From assembly GCA_013112555.1 (NCBI GenBank), contig JABFGK010000001.1, forward strand, positions 744,001 through 808,000: a DNA stretch of 64,000 bases. The letters are read 5' to 3'. The translations under genes and the position numbers were made by a program. This DNA comes from Planctomycetota bacterium. GTDB taxonomy: Bacteria; Planctomycetota; Phycisphaerae; Phycisphaerales; UBA5793. This document shows positions 7,958 through 16,435 of the stretch, in pieces; the stretch's first letter is position 1; the number at the start of each line of letters is the position of its first letter. The notes below the pieces were generated by a model. That model saw only the letters and a program-made list of their open reading frames with translations. It did not search any database and was not told where the DNA came from.

Positions 7958-10696
7958 TTATGGAACGACCTGCGTCTCGACCACGTTCGTGAGCAGCTCA
8001 TACTGGCATCCCTGGAACCAGACATTGTGAATCTGATTCACATAGGGCATCACGGCCTGCCACTCGACAAAGCCGGTGGAGTCCGCCAGTCTTGGTCCGA
8101 AGGCTTGTTTGGGAGCCGCCAAATCGAGAACGATGTGAAGTTGAGGTATATAGGAAGCGCCCAGGCCTGCTGTTGAATAGGCGATCCAGGTTTGTGCGTT
8201 CGGGTTCATGCCTGTCATGGTGAAGGTGGCCGGTTCGACCGCCTGCAGCGGCTCAGGTGAAATGGCAAGGCGCCCACGGCAGTCGAGATCGAACACGTAT
8301 ACTGCGCCGGCTCGCACGCCAGGGTCGTGCAGCGGAGCTCCAACGACCGCAATGTCGCCATCTGCTGCCACACTATAGCCGAGCAGGCCACCATTCTGTC
8401 GGGTATCATGTCCCTGAAAATCTGCTGCCTCATCCCATTCGTACCCATCAAACCGAAACCAATAGGTCTTTCCCACGGCGTCATAGAAATAGGCTCCGCC
8501 GAGGATATTGCTGCCGGAGATGGCAACGGAGTAACCGAGGTTGTCATGTTCGGATATGTCAGAGGCAAAGAGTTTAGTTTCCGCCGACCAGCTGCTGCCG
8601 TCATAGTGGTACACATGGACTGATCCAGCATCAATGTAGTACTCATCTCCCCAAGGCTTTCCGACAACGGCCGTGTCGCCTGTCTCAGAGATCGATACGG
8701 ACGAGCCGAAGTAGCCGGTCGTGTATACTGGATCTGAGAGCAGCTTCTTTTCCTCTGTCCATTTACCTTCCACATGACGGAAGATGTATGCCGATCCGGA
8801 TGCCCAGTTCGGTACGCTGTCATATGGGGCTCCGATCAGAATGACATCTGCGTCTCGGGCAATGGAGACGGCAACACCGAACTGTTCCTCGCCGTCGGCG
8901 TCTGAGGTCAGGAGTTTCTCATCCTCTATCCACTCAGAGTCGTTGTACCGGAATACGTAGACGGCACCTTGCCAGTGGTGTAACGGGCTATGTCGATATG
9001 AGCCTACGACAATGTATGACTCGTTCAGTGCAACGCGGTGTCCGAAGAGATCGCCAACTGTGCCGTCTGAGGGGCGTAGCGTCTGTGTCTGTTCCCAACC
9101 ACCCTCCAGATAGTCAAACACATAGGCGTGTTCGGCGATACCGCCCACCACCAGCCGGTCGCCGAGGATGTCAACTGACGTACCAAAGTACGATCCAGGC
9201 ACTGGCGGCTCCGCATGCAGTTTGGCTGTTTGCAGCCACTCGTTGCCGTCGAAGTCAAAGACGTAAGCAGCCCCGGCATCAAGCCCAAACTCGTCGTCCT
9301 CGCACGCGCCGATGATAATCCGGTTCCCATCGAGCGCCACCGCTTCTCCGAAGCGGTCACCATCGTCGGGGTCACTGGCCAGCAACTGCACAATCTCACA
9401 TGGCTGCTGGGCCATCGTGACAGCGCCCATCGCCAGAATGCCATATGTGGCGAGTTTGGTCACTATGATCTGCTTCCTCTGCATGGCGTTGAGTTCCTTC
9501 CACTGTTCAGGGGTGATGTCGGAAAGACCAAAGCGGTCCTTGTTCTCCGCATTTCCTACGAGTGGAAGCGACTCGTCAAGCACACCCTTGCCCGAGAATT
9601 CTGCTGGACGCTTCTCAAACTCAATGGCTGCAATGGCTTCGGATGACTTGTTTAAGTTGACATCAATGATACTCTTCACGCTCAGACCGGCCAGTGCAAT
9701 CACCGGCAGCAGAACTATGAACCCAAGCATCGGGTAGCGCGCCAATCGAAAGCCATGACCACCGCGCTCCGTGGGCGCTACTGCGACTCGTTTTCCTCCC
9801 AGGTACGCCTCAAGATCATTCGCGAGAGCCGCCGCATTTGCATAGCGATCAGTGACTTCCAGTTCGAGTGCCTTGTTCAGGATCGCACGCAATACCGCCT
9901 GCCGCTCAACGCCCTCCAATAACCCGATTCGTGCCGCCTCTTTCCCGATCCGGGCGATCCGCTCGTGGGTGCTGCCAGATTCATCATGCGGGAATGTCCC
10001 CGTCAGTAGTCTGACCAGGATGACACCCAGGCTGAATACATCGCTTGCCGGTGTCAGATCAGACTCACCTCGTGCCTGCTCCGGGGACATATAGCCGACT
10101 GTCCCGACGGCCGCCCCTTCCTGAGTCAGTGGCTCAGTGAAGCCGCGCACCTCTGGAGCAGCAGTAGCGATGCCGAAGTCAATTACGACGATCTCCCCCC
10201 GTTCATTAACCAATATGTTTTCAGGCTTGAGATCGCGATGGATGATGCCCGCCGCATGGGCTGCCTCGACGGCTCGGGCAATCTTCACGACGAGTCGGAC
10301 CAGATCCATGCCCTTCAAGCCGTGCTCGTCAACGTAGTCGAGAAGGTGCTTGCCCTCAATAAACTCCTGCACGATGAATCGCGAACCGTCGTATTCGCCA
10401 CAGTCAATCACTCGCGGAAAGGCACGATGATCCAGTGAGACCATGGAAGCAACCTCGCGCTTGAATCGTTCGAAGGCGGCCCGGTCCATGGCATGCCGCT
10501 TGAAGAACTTAATGGCGACGACCTGACTCGAACTCGTCTGTACTGCTTTGAAAACAACACTTGACCCGCCCTCGGCAATAAAGGCGCCGATCTCATACCC
10601 GGGCAGATCGACGAGTGGTGAATCGCGGCTTGTGCCCTCCTCATCTGCGAGCAGATCACGAATCAGGTGATTCAGAATATTGTGGTCTTTGGTCAT
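7958..10696 (-). CDS. Ser/Thr protein kinase fused to FG-GAP beta-propeller
   Basis: A receptor-type Hanks kinase of 912 residues. The glycine loop IAEGGSSVVF, the lysine in VVAIKFF, HRDLKPENIL, DFGIA and GYMSPEQARG cover residues about 34-290, so the kinase looks active. A membrane helix (MLGFIVLLPVIALAGLSV) is at about 321-338. After a linker, residues 405-425 (MQRKQIIVTKLATYGILAMG) look like a second signal peptide, followed by 6-7 FG-GAP-type repeats and a C-terminal module of about 100 residues shared with other secreted proteins here. The ATG at 10694-10696 faces the sigma factor gene across 96 bases. The likely role is sensing outside the cell and signalling inside, with the divergent sigma factor as partner (inference). 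Confidence 0.9.
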   Translation of the reverse strand: MTKDHNILNHLIRDLLADEEGTSRDSPLVDLPGYEIGAFIAEGGSSVVFKAVQTSSSQVVAIKFFKRHAMDRAAFERFKREVASMVSLDHRAFPRVIDCGEYDGSRFIVQEFIEGKHLLDYVDEHGLKGMDLVRLVVKIARAVEAAHAAGIIHRDLKPENILVNERGEIVVIDFGIATAAPEVRGFTEPLTQEGAAVGTVGYMSPEQARGESDLTPASDVFSLGVILVRLLTGTFPHDESGSTHERIARIGKEAARIGLLEGVERQAVLRAILNKALELEVTDRYANAAALANDLEAYLGGKRVAVAPTERGGHGFRLARYPMLGFIVLLPVIALAGLSVKSIIDVNLNKSSEAIAAIEFEKRPAEFSGKGVLDESLPLVGNAENKDRFGLSDITPEQWKELNAMQRKQIIVTKLATYGILAMGAVTMAQQPCEIVQLLASDPDDGDRFGEAVALDGNRIIIGACEDDEFGLDAGAAYVFDFDGNEWLQTAKLHAEPPVPGSYFGTSVDILGDRLVVGGIAEHAYVFDYLEGGWEQTQTLRPSDGTVGDLFGHRVALNESYIVVGSYRHSPLHHWQGAVYVFRYNDSEWIEDEKLLTSDADGEEQFGVAVSIARDADVILIGAPYDSVPNWASGSAYIFRHVEGKWTEEKKLLSDPVYTTGYFGSSVSISETGDTAVVGKPWGDEYYIDAGSVHVYHYDGSSWSAETKLFASDISEHDNLGYSVAISGSNILGGAYFYDAVGKTYWFRFDGYEWDEAADFQGHDTRQNGGLLGYSVAADGDIAVVGAPLHDPGVRAGAVYVFDLDCRGRLAISPEPLQAVEPATFTMTGMNPNAQTWIAYSTAGLGASYIPQLHIVLDLAAPKQAFGPRLADSTGFVEWQAVMPYVNQIHNVWFQGCQYELLTNVVETQVVP

Positions 10697-10792
10697 TTAC
10701 TCTCTTTGCTGTGGTGCAGAATCAAGTATACTGTGTGTGTAAGCCGTTCAAGGCCGCTCTCTCCGGTGCACACGATCGCTCACAGGCAGGAT

Positions 10793-11518
10793 ATGAGTCT
10801 CCCAAAGACAGCCAAGTTTCAGACGACCATGTGGACGCGCATTCGCAGTGCGCCGGACGATCCAATTATCCTTACGGAACTGTTGGAGTCATATTGGTCC
10901 CCAATCTATGTTTTTCTTCGCAGATCAGGGTACTCTGAACACGAGGCTGAGGATCTCACGCAGGCATTCATCACGGATCGTCTCCTCAAGCCGAATCTCT
11001 ATCGGGGTGCTGACCGAGGCAAGGGCCGATTCCGTAACTATGTGCTCAAGGCCCTGAAGAACTACTTAATCGACTTGAATCGAGCGTCAAGAAGAGAGCC
11101 GAGCACTTGCAGTCTTGACATGTTGAGCGCAGGACATGCCGGAGCGGACGCAATGATGGCATCCGGTGATGGCGAGCCGGGGCTGGCTTTCGAGCAGGAA
11201 TGGGCGATCACGATCTTTCAGGGTGCCCTGGACCGGCTGCGAGCGGAATGCGAGGCGTCAGGCCAGCAGATCCACTGGCAGGCCTTTGAGATCGCGCACC
11301 CGGAAGTGTCGTCTCCGTCAATACAGCCGTCGAAGCGCCCGACCAACGACGAGATTGCAGCGAGGATCAATGCTCGAGACGCAACCCATGTCTCGATCCT
11401 GCTGAACACGGTCCGTAGAAAGTACAAGAGGATTCTTCAGGCACTCATCGTTGAGACGCTGGAAGATCCGGCAGAGTACGAAGCCGAATTGGATCTTTTG
11501 CGGCGCAGACTACCCTAA
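10793..11518 (+). CDS. ECF-type RNA polymerase sigma factor
   Basis: Region 2 is visible as DDPIILTELLESYWSPIYVF followed by GYSEHEAEDLTQAF, and FRNYVLKALKNYLIDLNRAS fits the end of region 2. The C-terminal part (ARDATHVSILLNTVRRKYKR) fits a region 4 helix-turn-helix. The ATG at 10793 (MSLPKTAKF) is chosen because AGG lies just upstream at 10788-10790 and the 42 extra upstream residues do not look like protein. The protein has 241 residues. TATACT at 10727-10732 is a possible -10 for this gene. Planctomycetes commonly pair such sigma factors with a receptor kinase, as here. Confidence 0.85.
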   Translation: MSLPKTAKFQTTMWTRIRSAPDDPIILTELLESYWSPIYVFLRRSGYSEHEAEDLTQAFITDRLLKPNLYRGADRGKGRFRNYVLKALKNYLIDLNRASRREPSTCSLDMLSAGHAGADAMMASGDGEPGLAFEQEWAITIFQGALDRLRAECEASGQQIHWQAFEIAHPEVSSPSIQPSKRPTNDEIAARINARDATHVSILLNTVRRKYKRILQALIVETLEDPAEYEAELDLLRRRLP

Positions 11519-11522
11519 ACCT

Positions 11523-11547
11523 CCCCCCGGCGGAGCCGGGGGCTAAC
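11523..11547. repeat. REP-like palindrome, family 1
   Basis: The palindrome CCCCCGGC-GGA-GCCGGGGG is followed by CTAAC. The same unit occurs at 24115, 27059, 48112 and 48224. It lies between the sigma factor and topoisomerase genes, and half of another hairpin (GATCCGTGGG) follows at 11571. Confidence 0.8.
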
Positions 11548-11600
11548 AGGGTCGCATTGTCGCCCCCCTCTGATCCGTGGGCTAACACTGGACGGGATCG

Positions 11601-13475
11601 TCAGCCTTTGCGCCGTGTTTTCTTACGGCGTTTCTTCTTCGTCTTTGTGCGCGATCCGTTGCCATTGCCATTCCCATTGCCATTGAACAGTGAGCCGGAG
11701 TCGTCGTCATCCTCGTTTTCCAGATCGGAGGACTGAATCACGTCAGTCCGAATGACAACGCCGTCGTCGCCGGCGAGTTTGCGCCCGCCGTCATCATCGG
11801 TCGGATCGTTAATGACATTGCCCTCATCATCCAGGACGCGATCGGCCTCGGCCGTCTTGCGCTCCGCCTGTTGCATCAGTGCCTCGTAGAGTGTGTTCGC
11901 TTCCGTGCCGGTGATCGACTCGCAGGCTTTGCTGATCTCACCGATATACCGCAGGAACACGTTGCGGCGTTCGCCCTGACGCTTCATCCGCTGCCGACGC
12001 CGCAGATACGTCTGGAGTTTGCGGCCGCATTCCTGCAGTGCCAGACGCATCTCCTTGCGGATCTCGTCGTAGTCGGCAATGGCTTCCTTTGATTCACTGG
12101 TAAACGGCACCCAGACCGAGGCCATGTGAATCATGACGACGACCGGTGCAGTCGGGACGGCACCGCGCGGCTGGCTCAGGCCGTAGTTGCGCCAGTTCGT
12201 TTCGAGGACCGACTTGAAGGCCGAGCATCCTGATTGCTGATACAGGAGCGGGACCCGGTTGGCAAACCGAATGATGCGGGCCGATTCATCGCTGGGCAGA
12301 TCGCCGCCATACGCGACGGCTGCCTCGATAATAAACGGCCGACCTCGGTACACCGCCGGCGGGCGCGTGCTCGCTGCATAAAACTCGGCCCGGACTTCCT
12401 TGAGCAGGCCGGCCAACAGCGTCTTGGTGCCGATGGGGCTGAGGCAGTTGGTCGGCGGGGCCATGATCTTGACGTCCTGAATGGCCTTGTACAGCCGTTC
12501 CGCGTCATCATGCTCCACCTGCTTGATCCAGGTCCGGTCCGTCAGTTTCGCCTTGGCGCAGATCTGTTTTGCCACCGCCGGCCCGACGCGACAGAAGTCA
12601 TTCTTGAAGAACGCGCCGAGTTGTTTGCACGAGGTGCGCTCCAGCATCTGGATCAGCGTGCCGAGTTCGATGCCTTTCGGGTGCGGCTTGATCTCCACGG
12701 TCTCGGGCGGCAGTTCGTCGACGGTCCGTTCATACACGGTCCGCTCGCCGGTCGGGCTGCGATACTCAATCCGTGCATGCGGGTTGGCAATGGCGGTCTG
12801 TTCCAGGTATTCATCGATCGATTGTCGGCCCTTGAGATACCGGCCTTCCAGTTCGATCGTGACTTGTGTACCGTGGCCGTGCGGAAAAAGTTGATCATCC
12901 TCGGGGTGCTCAGTGTCAGCAATCACTTCCGCTTTGTTCTTGCTCGTGTCCATGCGCAGCAGCACTTCATGTGCCGGCTTGTTTTTTCGCGTCTTGGAGA
13001 TGATGAGAACGGGCTTGCCGGTCGTCATCAGGCCATACATGCCGGCAGCCGAGATACCGATGCCCTGCTGGCCGCGGGACATCTTGAGGCGGTGGAACTT
13101 TGAGCCGTAGAGCAGTTTGCCGAAGATATTCTCGACCTGTTTCCTGACAATCCCCGGGCCGTTGTCGCGCACGGTGATCTTGAACCGGCTTTCATCAGTC
13201 TGGAGGACTTCGACCAACAGATCAGGCAGGATGCCGCCGTCTTCACAGGCATCAAGCGCGTTATCAACCGCCTCCTTGACGGTGGTCAGCATGGCCTTGC
13301 GTGCGTTATCGAATCCGAGCAGATGGCGATTCTTGGCAAAGAACTCAGAGACGGAAATCTCCCGCTGGCGTCCTGCCATGGCTTCGGCCGTCAGCCCCTT
13401 TCGGGCGTTTCCTTTCGTTCTGGAGCCGGCAGGCGTCCCTTCTCTCGGTTTTGCTGCTGATTTCTTCTTGGCCAT
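11601..13475 (-). CDS. top6B: DNA topoisomerase VI subunit B
   Basis: Topoisomerase VI is a type IIB enzyme; subunit B is the GHKL ATPase that gates DNA passage. Visible motifs are the N-box EAVDNALDACEDGG, the glycine box RDNGPGI and the lid SRGQQGIGISAAGMYGLM. They are followed by an H2TH-like region, a transducer domain and a basic Asn-Gly/Lys-rich tail of about 35 residues. The start at 13475 (MAKKKSAAK) gives 624 residues, close to archaeal homologues. An upstream TTG at 13760 would add 95 low-complexity residues and cannot be excluded. The catalytic subunit A gene is not next to it or elsewhere in the window. Confidence 0.9.
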   Translation of the reverse strand: MAKKKSAAKPREGTPAGSRTKGNARKGLTAEAMAGRQREISVSEFFAKNRHLLGFDNARKAMLTTVKEAVDNALDACEDGGILPDLLVEVLQTDESRFKITVRDNGPGIVRKQVENIFGKLLYGSKFHRLKMSRGQQGIGISAAGMYGLMTTGKPVLIISKTRKNKPAHEVLLRMDTSKNKAEVIADTEHPEDDQLFPHGHGTQVTIELEGRYLKGRQSIDEYLEQTAIANPHARIEYRSPTGERTVYERTVDELPPETVEIKPHPKGIELGTLIQMLERTSCKQLGAFFKNDFCRVGPAVAKQICAKAKLTDRTWIKQVEHDDAERLYKAIQDVKIMAPPTNCLSPIGTKTLLAGLLKEVRAEFYAASTRPPAVYRGRPFIIEAAVAYGGDLPSDESARIIRFANRVPLLYQQSGCSAFKSVLETNWRNYGLSQPRGAVPTAPVVVMIHMASVWVPFTSESKEAIADYDEIRKEMRLALQECGRKLQTYLRRRQRMKRQGERRNVFLRYIGEISKACESITGTEANTLYEALMQQAERKTAEADRVLDDEGNVINDPTDDDGGRKLAGDDGVVIRTDVIQSSDLENEDDDDSGSLFNGNGNGNGNGSRTKTKKKRRKKTRRKG

Positions 13476-13796
13476 ATCTTCGCTATCGGGGCAGGTCGTG
13501 GCTGTGGGAGGGTCAGGGGCGGCAATCGGCGAGTCGGATGCCGGGTCGGGAGCGGGAAACAGGGACGGTTCCCGCGCGTCCGAGTCAGCTGTCACGTCCG
13601 CAGAACTGGAAGCAGGGTGTTTGAGGCCCCGATTCCGCTTCGTGCGGTCGGCATCAGCGAGCAGGGTATCGGGAGAAGTCACGGCTGTCCGCCCTCCATG
13701 GCGAGATTGTTTGATCAGCCGCCTGATTGGCCGATCCTCTGAAGATGTATCGTCACGCAAGGCCGTTTTTCGCCAGACGGCCCTTTCCCCCGGTGA

Positions 13797-14900
13797 TCAG
13801 CGATACCGCTGCGCAACCCGCTCTGCAAGCGTTCGCACATCCTGCGCCTTGTCCTTGGGGCAGATGAGGGTGGCGTCGGGCGTATGAACGACGATCAGGT
13901 CGCGGCAGCCGATGGCAGTGACCAGATGCCCGTCAGTTGACTCATTGATGACCAACATGTCGCGACATTCACTCAGGACGGCTTCACCCCGCACCCGGTT
14001 GTGATGCTCCCGGTCGGTTTCGGCCACCGTGGTTGCGAGGCTGGACCATGACCCGACATCGAGCCAGTTGACATTCATGTCGACGGCCAGGACCGGGATG
14101 TCGGGATCCCTCGACGCCGGTTCCATGATCGCATAATCCACACTGATCTTTTTGAGTGACGGGTAGACGCGACTGATGACCGGCAGGTGCTGTGGGGTCC
14201 CCCAGGCTGCCGCGATCTCAGTGATACCCTCCCAGGTGACCGGCTGAAGCGTGCGGCAGGTGTCGAGAAACGTCTGAACGTGGAAGCAGAACATGCCGCT
14301 GGACCACCCGTGTCGCCCCGAGGCCACGAACTGCCGGGCGACTTCAAGATCCGGCTTCTCGGTGTACTTGATCGCATTCCAGGCAGCAGCGGACTCAACC
14401 TCGCCGGCGGATTCGTCGACCGGATCGCCTTTTTCCACATATCCGAAGCCGGTGTGCGGGTGATCGGGCTGTATCACGAAGGAAATCAACCTTCGTGGGT
14501 CATTCTCGACGAGTGCATACCCGAGATTGACCGCGTTGGTGAACTCGGAGACTGGGTCGATCAAGTGGTCGGCTGTCAGCACGGTCATGACCGCATTGGG
14601 GTCCTGCCGGGCAATGACTGCGGCCGACAGCGCCACTGCGTTGAGCGTATCGCGACCGATCGGCTCGCCGATGATCTGTTCACGTGGGAATCCGAGCGTT
14701 TCACTGATATAGGGTGCGTGAGTGGCCCCGGTGCACAGCCACTGCCGATCCGGGGGGATGGAGTGGGCAATCCGTTCGGTGGCAAGGGCAAGCAGTGACT
14801 TGCCGTTGACTAGCGGGATGAGTTGTTTCGGGCGGTCCTGCCGGCTCAAGGGCCAGAGCCTGGTTCCGCTACCGCCTGCCATGATCATTGCATGTCGCAT
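13797..14900 (-). CDS. manC: mannose-1-phosphate guanylyltransferase
   Basis: This enzyme makes GDP-mannose from mannose-1-phosphate and GTP. The N-terminal signature MAGGSGTRLWPLSRQDRPKQ is intact, and TADHLIDP and the WLDVGSWSSL segment fit the family. The protein has 367 residues from the ATG at 14898-14900, matching single-domain guanylyltransferases without the C-terminal isomerase domain. It lies 49 bases after ftsW and 321 bases before the topoisomerase start chosen here, all on the same strand. It probably supplies sugar nucleotides for surface polysaccharide. Confidence 0.92.
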   Translation of the reverse strand: MRHAMIMAGGSGTRLWPLSRQDRPKQLIPLVNGKSLLALATERIAHSIPPDRQWLCTGATHAPYISETLGFPREQIIGEPIGRDTLNAVALSAAVIARQDPNAVMTVLTADHLIDPVSEFTNAVNLGYALVENDPRRLISFVIQPDHPHTGFGYVEKGDPVDESAGEVESAAAWNAIKYTEKPDLEVARQFVASGRHGWSSGMFCFHVQTFLDTCRTLQPVTWEGITEIAAAWGTPQHLPVISRVYPSLKKISVDYAIMEPASRDPDIPVLAVDMNVNWLDVGSWSSLATTVAETDREHHNRVRGEAVLSECRDMLVINESTDGHLVTAIGCRDLIVVHTPDATLICPKDKAQDVRTLAERVAQRYR

Positions 14901-14949
14901 AGTGGTTGATCGTTGGAGGTCGAAACGTGCCTGTCCATGACGGGGGCTG

Positions 14950-16161
14950 CTAGACACTGAGAGATCCGGCGGCGGCGATCTCGTTCACAGACGGCTCACA
15001 TGCACAGGACACGTCCACGTTCTGCTCAGCCGGTTTCCGTTCGAGGCTGATCAGCAGGCCGAGGCTGAAGGCGGTCAACAGCCAGCCGCTCCCGCCGGCC
15101 GACACGAGTGGGAGGGCAATCCCTTTGGTTGGGGCAAGACAAGTCACGACCATCAGATTCATCGCAGTCTGCAGGGCGACGGTCATCACGATGCCGATGG
15201 CGATCAGGCGTGTGAACGATGTCTGTTGCTTTTGGGCGATACGAATCCCGGCCAGGATCAGGGTCAGGAAGATGGTGGCAATCAGGGCCGCACCAAGGAG
15301 GCCGAGTTCTTCGCAGATGATGGCAAAGAGGAAGTCGGTGGTATCTTCCGGCAGGTAGCCGTATTTGTGGACCCCGTGCCCGAGGCCGCGCCCCGTGATG
15401 CGGCCATCCATGATGGCAGCCATGGACTGAATGATGTGGTAGCCGACCCCTTCCGGGTCATCAAACGGGTGCAGGAAGGCCTCAATCCGGGCTCGGCGAT
15501 ACTCGCTGCTGGCAATCATCCAGTAGAGGCAGGCCAGCGCTGCAGGGCTGAGGTACACGAGGTACGCCACACGGGCACCGCCGAGATACAACAGGCTGAC
15601 TGCAACGAGGCCGATCAGAACGGCGGTCCCGAGGTCTTCCAGGACGATCGTGCCGCAGACGATACAGATCAGCAGCAGCGCCGGGACGAGACCGGTACAG
15701 AACTTCCAGACGCGCGCGGGTCCGGCAAGGCAGAGATACCAGGCAATGACGATGATCAGGGTCCATTTTGCAAATTCGCTGGGCTGGAAGGAGATCGAAA
15801 AGGCTCCCACGCCGAGCGAGATCCAGCGGTGGGAGTTGTTGACCATGCGGCCGATACCGGGGACATAGACCAGCCCGAGCAGGATGACTGAGGCCACGAA
15901 CAGCCAGGGAGGGATCTGCAGCCACCAGCGCCGTGATGAGCAGGCCGGATCGAGGCGGTGGAGATTGACCCGCGAGCCAGCCACCAGCATCAGGATCGCC
16001 AGGGCGGCATAGATCGTCGTCCGCCCGGTGAGGACGGACAGCAGCGGCTGACGGGCAGCCGGATCGACCGACAGGCCGGCCGACGTGACCATCACGATGC
16101 CGAGCGTCAGCAGGGCAACGACACAGAGGGCAACGACCTGTCCTGGGCGAATTGCAGGCAT
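14950..16161 (-). CDS. ftsW: FtsW/RodA/SpoVE-family SEDS protein
   Basis: SEDS proteins are integral-membrane glycosyltransferases of cell-wall growth or division. About ten hydrophobic helices are visible. Family marks include GIGRMVNNSHRWISLG, FQPSEFAKW, ILEDLGTA-like VLEDLGTAVLIG, and GRGLGHGVHKYGYLPEDTTDFLFAIICEELG, read in parts as GRGLGHG and LPEDTTDFLFAIICEELG. The ATG at 16159-16161 (MPAIRPGQV) starts just before the first helix and gives 403 residues. The paired transpeptidase is not in the window. FtsW in a planctomycete is of interest because many members have reduced division gene sets. Confidence 0.92.
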   Translation of the reverse strand: MPAIRPGQVVALCVVALLTLGIVMVTSAGLSVDPAARQPLLSVLTGRTTIYAALAILMLVAGSRVNLHRLDPACSSRRWWLQIPPWLFVASVILLGLVYVPGIGRMVNNSHRWISLGVGAFSISFQPSEFAKWTLIIVIAWYLCLAGPARVWKFCTGLVPALLLICIVCGTIVLEDLGTAVLIGLVAVSLLYLGGARVAYLVYLSPAALACLYWMIASSEYRRARIEAFLHPFDDPEGVGYHIIQSMAAIMDGRITGRGLGHGVHKYGYLPEDTTDFLFAIICEELGLLGAALIATIFLTLILAGIRIAQKQQTSFTRLIAIGIVMTVALQTAMNLMVVTCLAPTKGIALPLVSAGGSGWLLTAFSLGLLISLERKPAEQNVDVSCACEPSVNEIAAAGSLSV

Positions 16162-16435
16162 GGTGATTGGATCGGACGAACACGCGTTTTTGCTGCAAAG
16201 AACTGCGGTCACGCTGGAATCGGGCCGATTCCCCAAACGGTCCCGAAGGGGGCATTCCTGCTTGACCGATCCGCGTGTCTGCAATCTGATATGATATGGT
16301 TCGGGCGTACCGAGGGCTCAGGGATTGACGCACCGTTTCCCTGCCTCATTGATCCCCGTGTACGCAAGACGAGACGACCTACCCATCCCGGCCGGCCGCC
16401 GGGTTTCTCAGCATAGCCCAGGAGGTTGCTGAACG

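Noticed and set aside
11660..11692. Short tandem repeat (GGCAAT/GGGAAT) considered as a phase-variation tract
   Set aside because: The 6-base unit keeps the frame and only changes the number of Asn-Gly pairs near the C-terminus of topoisomerase VI B, so it would not switch expression.
13117..13887. Plus-strand frame of 256 codons opposite the topoisomerase gene
   Set aside because: It is the reverse frame of the N-terminal half of top6B and has no start signal or family features.
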